A DNA stretch of 64,000 nt from contig NZ_LMCU01000001.1 in assembly GCF_001424905.1 (NCBI RefSeq), forward strand, positions 1,977,480-2,041,479. The letters are read 5' to 3'. This DNA is from Leifsonia sp. Root112D2. Its GTDB lineage: Bacteria; Actinomycetota; Actinomycetes; Actinomycetales; Microbacteriaceae. Below the pieces are notes generated by a model, which had not been told where the DNA came from, ran no database searches, and saw only the letters and a list, made by a program, of their open reading frames with translations. Shown in pieces: positions 14,984-24,122 of the stretch (the stretch's first letter is position 1; every line of letters begins with the position of its first letter). The translations under genes and the position numbers were made by a program.

Positions 14984-16528
14984 ATGAAGTTACGTCCACG
15001 GGTGGCTCTGGCCGCCATCGTCACGGCGGCGGCACTTGTGCTGACCGGATGCTCGGCAGGCGGCAGCGGCGGCTCCGCGAGCACAGGAACGACTGCTAAG
15101 GGCGGCACGCTGACCATCGGCGCTCTCGCCGATGTCAAGTCGTTCGACCCGGCGCAGGCCCACATCGGCCACTACCTGCAGTACGACCAGCCGGTCTACG
15201 ACTCGCTGCTGCGCCGCAAGCCCGATGGCACCCTGGTGCCGATGCTGGCGACGAAGTGGGAGTACAACGCCGACAAGACCGTTCTCACCCTCACGCTGCG
15301 TGATGACGTGAAGTTCAGCGACGGAACGAAGCTCGATGCCGCCGCCGTCAAGGTCAATCTCGATCGTTTCCGCACGGGTAACGGCCCAGACGCATCCACA
15401 CTTGCGCAGATCAAGAGCGTGGACGTCAAGAGCCCGACGAGCGTGGTCATTACGCTGAAGGCGGCGGACCCGGCCATGCTCGACTACCTCGGCAACGCCG
15501 ATGGTTTCATCGCGAGCCCGAAGGCCATCGACGGCGGCAAGATAGCGACCGACCCGGTGGGCAGTGGTCCGTACACGCTGGACAAGTCCGGCACCGTTGC
15601 GGGTTCGTCCTACACGTTTGTCAAGAGCAAGAACTACTGGGATCCGTCCCTGCAGGTCTACGACAAGATCGTCGTGAAGCCGATTCTCGACACGACAGCA
15701 ATGCTGAACGCGCTTCTCTCCGGACAGGTCAATGTCGCGCTGCTGACGGCGAAGACCGAGGCCCAGGCGAAGAGCGCCGGCTTCACCGAATACAAGTACG
15801 GCACCGACTGGCAGGGTCTGCTGATCTTCGACCGTGATGGCAAGATGGTGCCGGCGTTGAAGGACGTCAAGGTGCGCCAGGCGATCAACTACGCCATCGA
15901 TAAGAAGACGCTGCTTACCCAGGTCGGTAAGGGCTTCGGAACGGTGACCAACCAGGTCTTCGGCCCGACCACGACGGCCTACGACAAGTCGCTGGACAAC
16001 AGCTATCCCTATGACCCCGCCAAGGCGAAGTCGCTGATGGCCGATGCCGGGTATGCCAAGGGCTTCAGTGTCTCGATGCCGACCGTCTCCGGCTTCTTCG
16101 ACCCGGCACTGACCGCCGGCATCTCGCAGAACCTGGCAGACATCGGCATCAAGGTGAACTGGGTGAACATCGCCGGTGCCGACTTCATCTCCGGCATGGT
16201 GCAGGGGAAGTGGCCGATGAGTTGGTTCTCGCTGTTCCAGGGCTCACCGTGGGTGGCTGCCAACCAGATCATCACGCCCAATGCGACGTATAACCCCTTC
16301 CACACCACGGATGCCAAGGTCGAGTCACTCGTGACCACGATCCAGACCGGCTCCGACGCCGATGCGGCCAAGGCGGCAAAGGATCTGAACAGCTACGTCA
16401 CGCAGCAGGCCTGGTTCGCACCGTTCTATCGTCCCGACCAGATCTTGTTCACCGACAAGAACACGGCCACGACGCCGCAGGCGCAGCAGGCCATCCCGTC
16501 CATCTACTCGTACGCACCCAAGAAGTAG
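14984..16528 (+). CDS. ABC transporter substrate-binding lipoprotein, family 5 (Dpp/Opp type)
   Basis: A 514-residue lipoprotein. The signal peptide (basic MKLRPR, hydrophobic core) ends in the lipobox LTGC, with Cys about residue 22, so the mature protein would be tethered to the outer face of the membrane. The family 5 features are LADVKSFDPAQAH near the N-terminus, DDVKFSDGTKLDA and VRQAINYAID. Family 5 proteins bind peptides, nickel or oligosaccharides. The surrounding genes point to a glycoside here. ATG 14984 has AGAGGAG upstream. It heads the importer operon; a hairpin after its stop may adjust expression of downstream genes. Confidence 0.92.
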   Translation: MKLRPRVALAAIVTAAALVLTGCSAGGSGGSASTGTTAKGGTLTIGALADVKSFDPAQAHIGHYLQYDQPVYDSLLRRKPDGTLVPMLATKWEYNADKTVLTLTLRDDVKFSDGTKLDAAAVKVNLDRFRTGNGPDASTLAQIKSVDVKSPTSVVITLKAADPAMLDYLGNADGFIASPKAIDGGKIATDPVGSGPYTLDKSGTVAGSSYTFVKSKNYWDPSLQVYDKIVVKPILDTTAMLNALLSGQVNVALLTAKTEAQAKSAGFTEYKYGTDWQGLLIFDRDGKMVPALKDVKVRQAINYAIDKKTLLTQVGKGFGTVTNQVFGPTTTAYDKSLDNSYPYDPAKAKSLMADAGYAKGFSVSMPTVSGFFDPALTAGISQNLADIGIKVNWVNIAGADFISGMVQGKWPMSWFSLFQGSPWVAANQIITPNATYNPFHTTDAKVESLVTTIQTGSDADAAKAAKDLNSYVTQQAWFAPFYRPDQILFTDKNTATTPQAQQAIPSIYSYAPKK

Positions 16529-16535
16529 ACCCAGT

Positions 16536-16568
16536 GGGAGCCTCGGGCCGCATCGGCTCGAGGCTCCC
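16536..16568 (+). other. Intergenic mRNA hairpin after the binding-protein gene
   Basis: GGGAGCCTCGGGCCG and CGGCTCGAGGCTCCC pair around CAT with one mismatch. There is no T tract. Located between the binding-protein and permease genes, such a structure usually stabilises the upstream message, giving more binding protein than permease. Confidence 0.6.
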
Positions 16569-16594
16569 CACCACCGACTGTCAATGGAGCAGAA

Positions 16595-17536
16595 ATGGTT
16601 ACCTTCCTTGTTCGCCGGATTCTTTCCGGCGTGGTTGTGCTCGTCGTGGTGTCGTCGCTGACGTTCTTCCTGCTGTATTTTTCGGCGACGAGCGTTGCCC
16701 GCAACATTCTGGGCGAGTCGGCGACGCAGGCGCAGGTGCATCAGAAAGAGATCGCGCTGGGGCTGGACCAGCCACTGGTCACTCGCTTTCTGGGGTGGGC
16801 CGGCAGCGTTCTGCACGGTGACTTCGGTGTGTCCTGGTTCTCGAGCCAGCCAGTAGTGGGCAGCATCATGGATCGTCTGCCGGCGACGTTGTCGATAGTT
16901 CTCATCACCATTGTGATCGTGGCGATTCTCTCCACGCTGGTGGGGGTCGCTGCCGCGGTGCGTCGTGGCTGGGTAGATCGTGCGCTGCAGGTTGTTTCGA
17001 TTGCCGGTTCGGCGATCCCGCAGTTCGTGATTGCCATCATCATCGTCACCTTCTTCGCCATCCGCCTGCACTGGTTGCCGGCCACCGGATACACCGCGTT
17101 CGGTACGGATGCCGGTGGGTGGATACGGTCCCTGATTCTTCCGGTGATCGCGCTGGCGATCGGGGGAATAGCATCCACCGCACAACAGGTGCGCAGCGCC
17201 ACCATCACGGTTCTGTCGAAGGACTATGTGCGTACCTTGCGCAGCCGTGGCCTGGCACCGCGGGAGATTCTCTTTCGACACGTGCTGCGCGGCGCGGCCC
17301 CGGCCGGGCTGACGGTGTTGTCGTTGCAGTTCATCAACATGCTCGGTGGTGTGGTTGTCATCGAGCAGATCTTCGCTCTTCCCGGCATGGGTTTTCTGGC
17401 TCTGCAATCGACCACGCAGGGTGACATGCCCGTTCTGATGGGTGTGATCGTCTATATCGTGATCATTGTCGTGATCGTCAACCTGCTGGTCGATCTTGCG
17501 GTCGGCTGGCTGAATCCGAAGGCGCGTGTGGCATGA
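16595..17536 (+). CDS. ABC transporter permease, DppB type
   Basis: A 313-residue inner-membrane permease with about six hydrophobic segments, starting with VRRILSGVVVLVVVSSLTFF, which is typical of DppB/OppB. The LGLDQPLVTRFLGW segment after the first helix is characteristic. The EAA-type coupling loop reads YVRTLRSRGLAPREILFRHV. The penultimate region IEQIFALPGMGFLALQS is conserved in the family. The ATG at 16595 follows a hairpin. Its stop overlaps the next start (ATGA), so it is coupled to the permease-ATPase fusion. Confidence 0.93.
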   Translation: MVTFLVRRILSGVVVLVVVSSLTFFLLYFSATSVARNILGESATQAQVHQKEIALGLDQPLVTRFLGWAGSVLHGDFGVSWFSSQPVVGSIMDRLPATLSIVLITIVIVAILSTLVGVAAAVRRGWVDRALQVVSIAGSAIPQFVIAIIIVTFFAIRLHWLPATGYTAFGTDAGGWIRSLILPVIALAIGGIASTAQQVRSATITVLSKDYVRTLRSRGLAPREILFRHVLRGAAPAGLTVLSLQFINMLGGVVVIEQIFALPGMGFLALQSTTQGDMPVLMGVIVYIVIIVVIVNLLVDLAVGWLNPKARVA

Positions 17537-19359
17537 CTGAAACAATGACGCAGACGGAGACGCCCGACGAGGCGGCTCGTCCCGGTGTGTTCAAACGCCT
17601 GGTCTCCAATCCATTGGGTCTGATTGCGCTGATCCTGTTGGCCATCATTGTGATCGCCGGCATTATCGGCCCTTGGGTGGCGCCGTTTGATCCGAACCAT
17701 TCAGCCTTGGCGGATGCGTTGAAGGGCCCGGGTGCGGGTCACCTGCTGGGCACGGACAGCGCCGGGCGGGATGTGTTCTCCCGTCTGCTGGTGGGAGCGC
17801 GCAGCACGCTGGTCGCCGCCGCGCTCGCGGCGGCCGTCGCGATCATCATCGGCCTGCCGACGGGGCTGATTGCCGGGTTCTTCGGCGGTTGGTTCGATGG
17901 CGTGGCCAGCTGGTGCACGAACGTGTTGATGTCGCTGCCGGCGATCATCATCCTGCTGGCGGCATCGGCCGCGCTGGGTAAGAGCGTGTGGGTGTCGATG
18001 ACGATCTTCGGCGTGCTGATGTCTCCCGGTTTCTTCCGGCTGACGCGCACCTCGGTGCAGGCGGTGCGTAACGAGCTGTATGTGGACGCGGCCAGGGTGG
18101 CCGGGCTGAGCAATACGAGCATCATCGGCAAGCACATCCTGTTCGTGGTGCGCGCCCCGCTGATCATCCAGACCTCGATCGTGTGCGGCATCGCCATCTC
18201 CATCCAGGCGACCCTGGAATTCCTCGGCCTGGGCGACGTGCTGGTTCCCACCTGGGGCGTGATGCTCAACGAGGGCTTCATCAACATCTATTCCTCCCCG
18301 ATCCTGGCCGTGTGGCCGGGCATCGCCATCTCGCTCACGATCGGTTGCTTCGTGGTGCTCGGCAATGCCTTGCGGGATGCGTTGGAAGACTCCCCGAAGG
18401 GCGCGAAGGCCAAAGGCATCAAGCGTTCGGTGAAGCCCGCGCTGCTCGACGATGACGCCACCCGCGGAGTAGCCACGGTCGCCACGAACCATCTGTTGGA
18501 GGTCTCGCATCTGGGTGTCGGCTACCCGCAACCGGCCGGCCGCATCAAGACGGTGGTCTCGGAAGTGTCCCTGCACGTGGATCGCGGCGAGGTGCTCGGC
18601 ATCGTGGGCGAGTCCGGCTCGGGTAAAACGCAGACGGCGTTCTCCATTCTGGGGCTGCTGCCGGATGAGGCGCTGATCACCCACGGAAGCATCGTTTTCG
18701 ACGGCCACTCTCTGGTCTCCACCGACGGTGGCCGACTCTCCCAGGGGCGCATGGCGGCGTTGCGCGGCAAACGCATCGCCTACATTCCCCAGGAACCCAT
18801 GAGCAATCTGGATCCGAACTTCACCATCGGCTACCAGCTGGTGCGCCCGCTGGTGAAGGTCATGGGGCTCTCCAAGGCGGATGCGAAGGCCCGCGCGATC
18901 GAACTGCTCACCATCGTGGGCATCACCAATCCGCAACGCACCTTCGATGCATACCCGCACGAGGTCTCGGGCGGCATGGCCCAACGTGTGCTGATCGCCG
19001 GCGCCGTCTCCTGCAACCCCGACCTGCTCATCGCGGACGAGCCCACCACCGCACTCGACGTGACGGTGCAGGCCGAGGTACTCGACCTGCTGCGCGAGCT
19101 GCAGGACACCTTCACCATGGGAGTGGTGCTGGTGACCCACAACTTCGGTGTCGTCGCCGACCTCTGCGACCGGGTGGTCGTGATGCAAAACGGGCGCCTC
19201 GTCGAATCAGGCGATGTGCGCGCCATTCTGCGCAACCCGCAGCAGCCCTATACCCAGGCACTGCTGAGCGCCATGCTCGAAGGCAAGACCCCGATGACGA
19301 TGCTCACCGCGGGTGGAGCGCGTGACGACGAAGAACTGACCGCGAAAGCAGGAGCATGA
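17533..19359 (+). CDS. Fused ABC permease (DppC type) and ATP-binding protein (DppD type)
   Basis: A 608-residue fusion. Residues 1-280 form a DppC-like permease: first helix NPLGLIALILLAIIVIAGII, then VAPFDPN, LLGTDSAGRDVFSRLL, coupling loop ELYVDAARVAGLS and FLGLGD. After a linker rich in Lys, residues 320-608 form a full ATPase: Walker A GESGSGKT, Q-loop YIPQEPMSNLDP, signature VSGGMAQRV, Walker B LLIADEPTTALD and switch VTHNFG. The C-terminal PYTQALL is typical of Dpp/Opp ATPases. Separate genes are the norm; the fusion fixes one permease to one ATPase. It overlaps its neighbours by 4 bases on both sides. Confidence 0.94.
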   Translation: MTETMTQTETPDEAARPGVFKRLVSNPLGLIALILLAIIVIAGIIGPWVAPFDPNHSALADALKGPGAGHLLGTDSAGRDVFSRLLVGARSTLVAAALAAAVAIIIGLPTGLIAGFFGGWFDGVASWCTNVLMSLPAIIILLAASAALGKSVWVSMTIFGVLMSPGFFRLTRTSVQAVRNELYVDAARVAGLSNTSIIGKHILFVVRAPLIIQTSIVCGIAISIQATLEFLGLGDVLVPTWGVMLNEGFINIYSSPILAVWPGIAISLTIGCFVVLGNALRDALEDSPKGAKAKGIKRSVKPALLDDDATRGVATVATNHLLEVSHLGVGYPQPAGRIKTVVSEVSLHVDRGEVLGIVGESGSGKTQTAFSILGLLPDEALITHGSIVFDGHSLVSTDGGRLSQGRMAALRGKRIAYIPQEPMSNLDPNFTIGYQLVRPLVKVMGLSKADAKARAIELLTIVGITNPQRTFDAYPHEVSGGMAQRVLIAGAVSCNPDLLIADEPTTALDVTVQAEVLDLLRELQDTFTMGVVLVTHNFGVVADLCDRVVVMQNGRLVESGDVRAILRNPQQPYTQALLSAMLEGKTPMTMLTAGGARDDEELTAKAGA

Positions 19360-20252
19360 TGGTCACCACACCCACCACCGACGTGCCCGGCAGCGAGAAA
19401 CTCCTGACGGTACAGAACCTCGTCGTGGAGTACCCGACAAAGGGGCTGCGCGCCGCGCCGTTCCGCGCCCTGGACAAGGTCTCCATTCAGATCGGCTACG
19501 GTGAGACCCTCGGCCTGGTCGGCGAATCCGGCAGCGGCAAGACCACGCTCGGCCGGGCCCTGTTGGGCCTCGCCCCGGTCACCGACGGCACGATCACCTT
19601 CGAAGGCAAGAACATCGGTCACGCGAAGCGCCGACAGCGACGCGCCCTCAGCCGCGACCTGCAGGTCGTCTTCCAGGACCCATACACCTCGCTGAACCCG
19701 TCGATGACCGTCGGCGACATCCTGGCCGAACCCCTCACCGTGCAGGGCAAAACCGGCGCGGATGCTCGCAAACGGGTTCGCGAGGTGCTCGACGAGGTCG
19801 GTCTGCCGCAGGACACGATCGGCCGCCTGCCGCGCGAATTCAGCGGCGGCCAGCGCCAGCGCGTTGCCATCGCCCGGGCGCTGGCCCTCTCACCCAAGCT
19901 CATCGTCTGCGACGAACCGGTCAGCGCCCTCGACCTCTCCACACAGGCGAAGGTGCTCGATCTGTTCCTGCAGATTCAGAAAGACACCGGCGTCTCCTAC
20001 CTCTTCGTCTCCCACGACCTCGACGTCGTGCGCCACATCAGCCACCGCGTCGCCGTCATGTACCACGGCGAAATCGTCGAGCAGGGCGAGGCAGCCCAGG
20101 TCACCGGCACACCCGAGCATCCGTACACGCAGCGTCTGCTGCTCGCCTCGCCGGTACCCGACCCCGATCGCCAACAACAACGCCGCGCCAACCGACGCCG
20201 GCTCATCGACCAACAAGCCGAACAAGACGCGCAAGCTGGAGCAGTCGCCTAA
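19356..20252 (+). CDS. ABC transporter ATP-binding protein, DppF type
   Basis: A 298-residue ATPase that would pair with the ATPase half of the fusion protein. Walker A is GESGSGKTTLG, Q-loop VFQDPYTSLNPSM, signature FSGGQRQRVAIARAL, Walker B LIVCDEPVSALD, switch SHDLDVV, followed by the family's C-terminal GTPEHPYTQRLL. Its ATG overlaps the preceding stop (ATGATG), and the next dehydrogenase gene follows after 39 bases. It is the last transport gene of the operon. Confidence 0.94.
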   Translation: MMVTTPTTDVPGSEKLLTVQNLVVEYPTKGLRAAPFRALDKVSIQIGYGETLGLVGESGSGKTTLGRALLGLAPVTDGTITFEGKNIGHAKRRQRRALSRDLQVVFQDPYTSLNPSMTVGDILAEPLTVQGKTGADARKRVREVLDEVGLPQDTIGRLPREFSGGQRQRVAIARALALSPKLIVCDEPVSALDLSTQAKVLDLFLQIQKDTGVSYLFVSHDLDVVRHISHRVAVMYHGEIVEQGEAAQVTGTPEHPYTQRLLLASPVPDPDRQQQRRANRRRLIDQQAEQDAQAGAVA

Positions 20253-20291
20253 AGGCGGCCGCACGAATAACGAAGGTAGGGAACAGGGTTC

Positions 20292-21458
20292 ATGGCAGAC
20301 AAAGTACGACTCGGCATCATTGGGCTGAGCACCCAGGGATCGATGTATGCGAAATTCATCGCAGACGGCATGGTTCCCAACATGGTGATCGGCGCCATCG
20401 CCGACACAGACCCGGCCAAGGCCGAGGCGGCTGCGACCCAGTACCCGGATGCGCCCTTCTTCGACGACTACCTCGCGCTGCTCGAGAGCGGCAGCGTCGA
20501 TGCTGTCGTCACGACGGTGCCGCACTACCTGCACCCCGAGATCGGCATCGCGGCGCTGAGCCGCGGCATCCACGCGCTCGTCGAGAAGCCGGCAGGCGTC
20601 TACACCAAGCAGGTGAAGGAACTCAACGAGTTCGCCGCCACGAAGCCCGAACTCACCTTCGGCATCATGTTCAACCAGCGCAACAACCCGCTGTACCAGC
20701 GGTTGAAGGAGATCGTCGACAACGGTGAGATCGGCGCGATCCGCCGCTCCAACTGGATCATCACCAACTGGTGGCGGCCCCAGGGCTACTACGACCAGAG
20801 CGCCTGGCGCGCGACGTGGGGAGGCGAGGGCGGCGGCGTTCTCGTCAACCAGGCCCCGCACCAACTCGACCTCTGGCAGTGGATCTGCGGCGTGCCCGAG
20901 AAGGTCTTCTCGAAGGTCGCCTACGGCTTTCGCCGCAACATTGCGGTGGAGGATGAGGTGACGGCGGTCGTCGATTACGGTGACGGTGTCACCGGCGTCT
21001 TCGTCACGGCCACTCACGACCTCATCGGCACCGACCGTTTCGAGATTCTCGGCGACGCCGGCAAGATCGTCGTCGAGAACAGCAAGACGGCCACCGTGAG
21101 CCGCCTGAAGAAGCCCGAGCGCGAACTCAGCGACAACATGAACATGGGCGACGTCATGAAGCTGTTCATGGGCCAGCTCGATGCCGACGAGCTGTATACC
21201 ACCGAGACGATCGAATTCGACTCCGTCTGGGGCGGTCAGCATGCCGGAGTGCTCGAGAACTTCGCCGCGAACATCCTCGACGGCACCCCGTTGCTCGCTC
21301 CGGGATCCGACGGCATCAAGGGTGTGCGACTCGCCAACGCGATCCACCTCTCGAGCTGGCTGGGCAAGGAAGTGTCGCTGGACTTCGACGAGGATGAGTT
21401 TCTCGAATTGCTCAACGCGCGCATCCGTGACGAGGGCGAATTCCCCGAACGACCATAA
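20292..21458 (+). CDS. Gfo/Idh/MocA family oxidoreductase
   Basis: A 388-residue dehydrogenase, the second of this family here. The N-terminal domain has LGIIGLSTQGSMYAKF, AIADTDP and VVTTVPHYLHPEI, and the catalytic-Lys motif appears as VEKPAGVY. The C-terminal domain has GGVLVNQAPHQLDLWQW, again with His-x3-Asp. It directly follows the importer genes in the same direction, so it probably acts on the imported substrate. Its substrate and the direction of the reaction are unknown. A GTAGGGAACAGGGTTC stretch before the ATG at 20292 gives only a modest ribosome site. Confidence 0.9.
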   Translation: MADKVRLGIIGLSTQGSMYAKFIADGMVPNMVIGAIADTDPAKAEAAATQYPDAPFFDDYLALLESGSVDAVVTTVPHYLHPEIGIAALSRGIHALVEKPAGVYTKQVKELNEFAATKPELTFGIMFNQRNNPLYQRLKEIVDNGEIGAIRRSNWIITNWWRPQGYYDQSAWRATWGGEGGGVLVNQAPHQLDLWQWICGVPEKVFSKVAYGFRRNIAVEDEVTAVVDYGDGVTGVFVTATHDLIGTDRFEILGDAGKIVVENSKTATVSRLKKPERELSDNMNMGDVMKLFMGQLDADELYTTETIEFDSVWGGQHAGVLENFAANILDGTPLLAPGSDGIKGVRLANAIHLSSWLGKEVSLDFDEDEFLELLNARIRDEGEFPERP

Positions 21459-21558
21459 TTGACAGGCACCGCATCAACTGGGGCCGCGCGTGGGTGTGGC
21501 GCCCGACTCAGCACAACCGTCGCGCTAGCGTGGGGGAACGTATGGCCGGAGGATCTTC

Positions 21559-22617
21559 ATGACAGGGCTCGACAGCAGCGCGAACGCGCAGGGCGGCTCG
21601 CTCGCGCGTGCGCGCGTGTCCCGTCCGGCTCCCACCATCTACGACATCGCGGAACTTGCCGGGGTCAATCCCTCGACGGTCTCGCGTGCGCTCAGCAAGC
21701 CGGGGCGCATCAGCGCGAAGACCGAGAAGCTGATTCAGGATGCCGCGAAGACGCTCAACTACCGGGTCAATCCGATGGCCAGGGCGCTTCCCACCGGCAA
21801 GACGAACACGCTCGGTTTGATCATCGCCGACATCACCAACCCGATGTTCTTCGAGGTCGTACGTGGCGCCGAGCGGGCTGCGGCACTCGGCGGCTACACC
21901 TTGATTCTGGCCGAATCGCAGGAATCGGGGGAACGGGAGGCCGAGGCCGCGGAGCGGGTGGCCCCCTCCGTTGACGGCCTGATTCTCGTGACGACCCGTC
22001 TGGCCGACGAGCAGATCAGGGAGCTCTCTGAACTCAGGCCGCTCGTGGTGATCAATCGACGGGTCGACGGGGTCGACGCGATAGTGCCCGAACTCGAGCC
22101 GGGCATCGAGCAGGCGTTGGATCATCTTGCCGAGCTCGGCCACCGGTCCATCGCCTTTCTCTCCGGGCCGGGCAACTCCTGGATGAGTGCTGCCCGCTGG
22201 GGCGAACTGCTCGGGCGTGCCGTCGAACGGGGCATGACGATCGTGGAGATCGGGCCGGGCATCCCCACACTCGACGGGGGCCGCGAGGCGATCTCCCGGG
22301 TCGTCGCATCCGGAGTCACCGCCGTGGTCGCCTATAACGACCTCATGGCCATCGGGCTGTTGCGCGCAGCACAGGAGAAGGGTCTCAGCGTGCCCGGGCG
22401 GTTGAGCATCGTCGGCTTCGACGACATCTTCGGTTCTGACTTCACGTCGCCGCCGCTGACCACCATTCGCACGCCGCTCGGCCTCGTGGGGGAGCTGGCC
22501 GTGCGCCGGGCTCTTGACCTGATCGACGACGAGGCGCCGTTGGCCGGCCGACTTTCCACGCCGCCGCTGGCAACCGAGCTGGTCGTACGCGGCTCTACGG
22601 GACCATCCACCGCGTAG
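21559..22617 (+). CDS. LacI family transcriptional regulator
   Basis: A 352-residue regulator. The N-terminal helix-turn-helix reads TIYDIAELAGVNPSTVSRAL, followed by the hinge region KTLNYRVNPMARALPTGKT. The periplasmic-binding-protein-like effector domain starts with LGLIIADITNPMFFEVVRG. The last part has VVAYNDLMAIGLL and IVGFDDIFGSDFTSPPLTTI, both usual for the family. LacI proteins bind 14-20 base palindromes with a central CG step, so the TGGCAACCGGTTGCCA sites around the locus are its likely targets. Those sites flank the GH3, isomerase, importer, uxaC and symporter genes. GGAGG lies six bases before the ATG at 21559. Confidence 0.95.
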   Translation: MTGLDSSANAQGGSLARARVSRPAPTIYDIAELAGVNPSTVSRALSKPGRISAKTEKLIQDAAKTLNYRVNPMARALPTGKTNTLGLIIADITNPMFFEVVRGAERAAALGGYTLILAESQESGEREAEAAERVAPSVDGLILVTTRLADEQIRELSELRPLVVINRRVDGVDAIVPELEPGIEQALDHLAELGHRSIAFLSGPGNSWMSAARWGELLGRAVERGMTIVEIGPGIPTLDGGREAISRVVASGVTAVVAYNDLMAIGLLRAAQEKGLSVPGRLSIVGFDDIFGSDFTSPPLTTIRTPLGLVGELAVRRALDLIDDEAPLAGRLSTPPLATELVVRGSTGPSTA

Positions 22618-22658
22618 TCCCGACCATCCGGGGCTGTCGGATGCCTGTCGACACGTTT

Positions 22659-22674
22659 TGGCAACCGGTTGACA
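22659..22674. promoter_or_regulatory. LacI-type operator (site 5) upstream of uxaC
   Basis: TGGCAACCGGTTGACA, a near-perfect palindrome. Its last six bases read TTGACA and may double as the -35 box of the uxaC-uxuB operon. The site is 36 bases before the uxaC start. Confidence 0.65.
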
Positions 22675-22709
22675 AACGAATCTTTCCACCGTTCAATGAA
22701 GGAGTGACC

Positions 22710-24122
22710 ATGACGCTGCACCTCGACCCCGACCGTCTCTTTCCGGCGGATCCCGCTACCCGCGACATCGCACGCGGCCTGTATGCGGCGGTATCCCAGC
22801 TGCCCATCATCTCCCCGCACGGCCACGTCGATCCCGGGCTGCTGGTGCACGACACCCCCTTCGTGAACCCCGCCGAACTCTTCATTCGCTATGACCACTA
22901 CGTCTCGCGACTCATGCACGCCGCCGGGGTGAGTCTCGACGAGCTGGGCATTCCGCAGAAGGGTGGCGATGCCGCGGTCACGGCGCCTCGCGAGGTGTGG
23001 CGCACCTTCTGCGAGCACTGGTATCTCTACGCGGGAACGGCATCCGGCTACTGGTTGCAGAACACCTTCGCGCACCTCTTCGGCATCGATGAACAGCCCG
23101 GCGCCGAGAACGCTGACCGGCTCTACGATCGCATCCAGGCGGCGCTGGAGACCGAGGCATTTCGCCCGCGCGCCCTTTCCGACCGGTTCGGTATCGAGGT
23201 GCTCGCCACCACGGACGACCCTATGGATGACCTGGCCGAGCACGAGAGGCTTGCTCTCGACCCCGCGTTCACCGGGCGGGTGCTGCCCACCTTCCGACCG
23301 GATTCGTATCTCAATCCGGCGGCAGCAGGCTGGGAACACAACGTCGCCCGGCTGGCCGAATGGAGCGGCTCGGCGGTCTCCAGCTATCGCGGCTACATCG
23401 ATGCGCTCGCCGCACGACGTGGCCACTTCATCGAGCACGGTGCGGTCTCCGCCGACCACGGGGTGCTGCAGCCGCTCGCCGTCGATCTCGACGAGTCTGA
23501 GGCATCCGCTCTCTTCGAGCGCGCGCTGGGCGGCACGGCAAGTGCCGAGGAGAACCAGATCTTCGCCGGTCACATGCTGCTCGAGATGGCGCGGATGAGC
23601 GTCGACGATGGGCTGGTGATGACCGTGCACGCGGGCGTCGTGCGCAATCACCACACGCCGACGTTCACGCGGTTCGGGACCGACACCGGGCACGACATTC
23701 CGACAACCACCCATTTTGTGGATCCGCTGCGGCCGCTGCTGGAGAAGTACGGCGATCGCCCCGACTTTCACCTCGTGCTCTTCGCCGTCGACGAGACGGT
23801 GTACTCGCGCGAGATCGCACCGCTCGCCGGCTTCTATCCGAGCGTGTACATCGGCGCCCCGTGGTGGTTCCTCGATGCTCCGGATGCCGTGCAGCGATTC
23901 CGCGCGGCAACCACCGAGACCGCGGGCTTCTACCGCAGCTCCGGCTTCATCGACGACACTCGCGCATTCCTGTCAATTCCCGCGCGCCACGACATGTCCC
24001 GCCGGCTCGACGCAGCCTTCCTTGCCCGCCTCGTGCGGGAGGGGCGAGTCGCTCTGGCCACCGCCGAACGCATCGCCGTCGACCTCGTGGACACGATGCC
24101 CCGAAAGGTGTTCAAACTGTGA
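22710..24122 (+). CDS. uxaC: Glucuronate isomerase
   Basis: A 470-residue enzyme that converts D-glucuronate to D-fructuronate (and galacturonate to tagaturonate), the first cytoplasmic step of hexuronate breakdown. It belongs to the amidohydrolase-like fold. Visible features are SPHGHVDPGLL near the N-terminus with metal-type His residues, LATTDDPMDDL, VMTVHAGVVRNHH and PRKVFKL at the C-terminus. The length is normal. ATG 22710 has AAGGAG six bases upstream. The stop overlaps the uxuB GTG start (GTGA), so isomerase and reductase are made together. Confidence 0.95.
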   Translation: MTLHLDPDRLFPADPATRDIARGLYAAVSQLPIISPHGHVDPGLLVHDTPFVNPAELFIRYDHYVSRLMHAAGVSLDELGIPQKGGDAAVTAPREVWRTFCEHWYLYAGTASGYWLQNTFAHLFGIDEQPGAENADRLYDRIQAALETEAFRPRALSDRFGIEVLATTDDPMDDLAEHERLALDPAFTGRVLPTFRPDSYLNPAAAGWEHNVARLAEWSGSAVSSYRGYIDALAARRGHFIEHGAVSADHGVLQPLAVDLDESEASALFERALGGTASAEENQIFAGHMLLEMARMSVDDGLVMTVHAGVVRNHHTPTFTRFGTDTGHDIPTTTHFVDPLRPLLEKYGDRPDFHLVLFAVDETVYSREIAPLAGFYPSVYIGAPWWFLDAPDAVQRFRAATTETAGFYRSSGFIDDTRAFLSIPARHDMSRRLDAAFLARLVREGRVALATAERIAVDLVDTMPRKVFKL

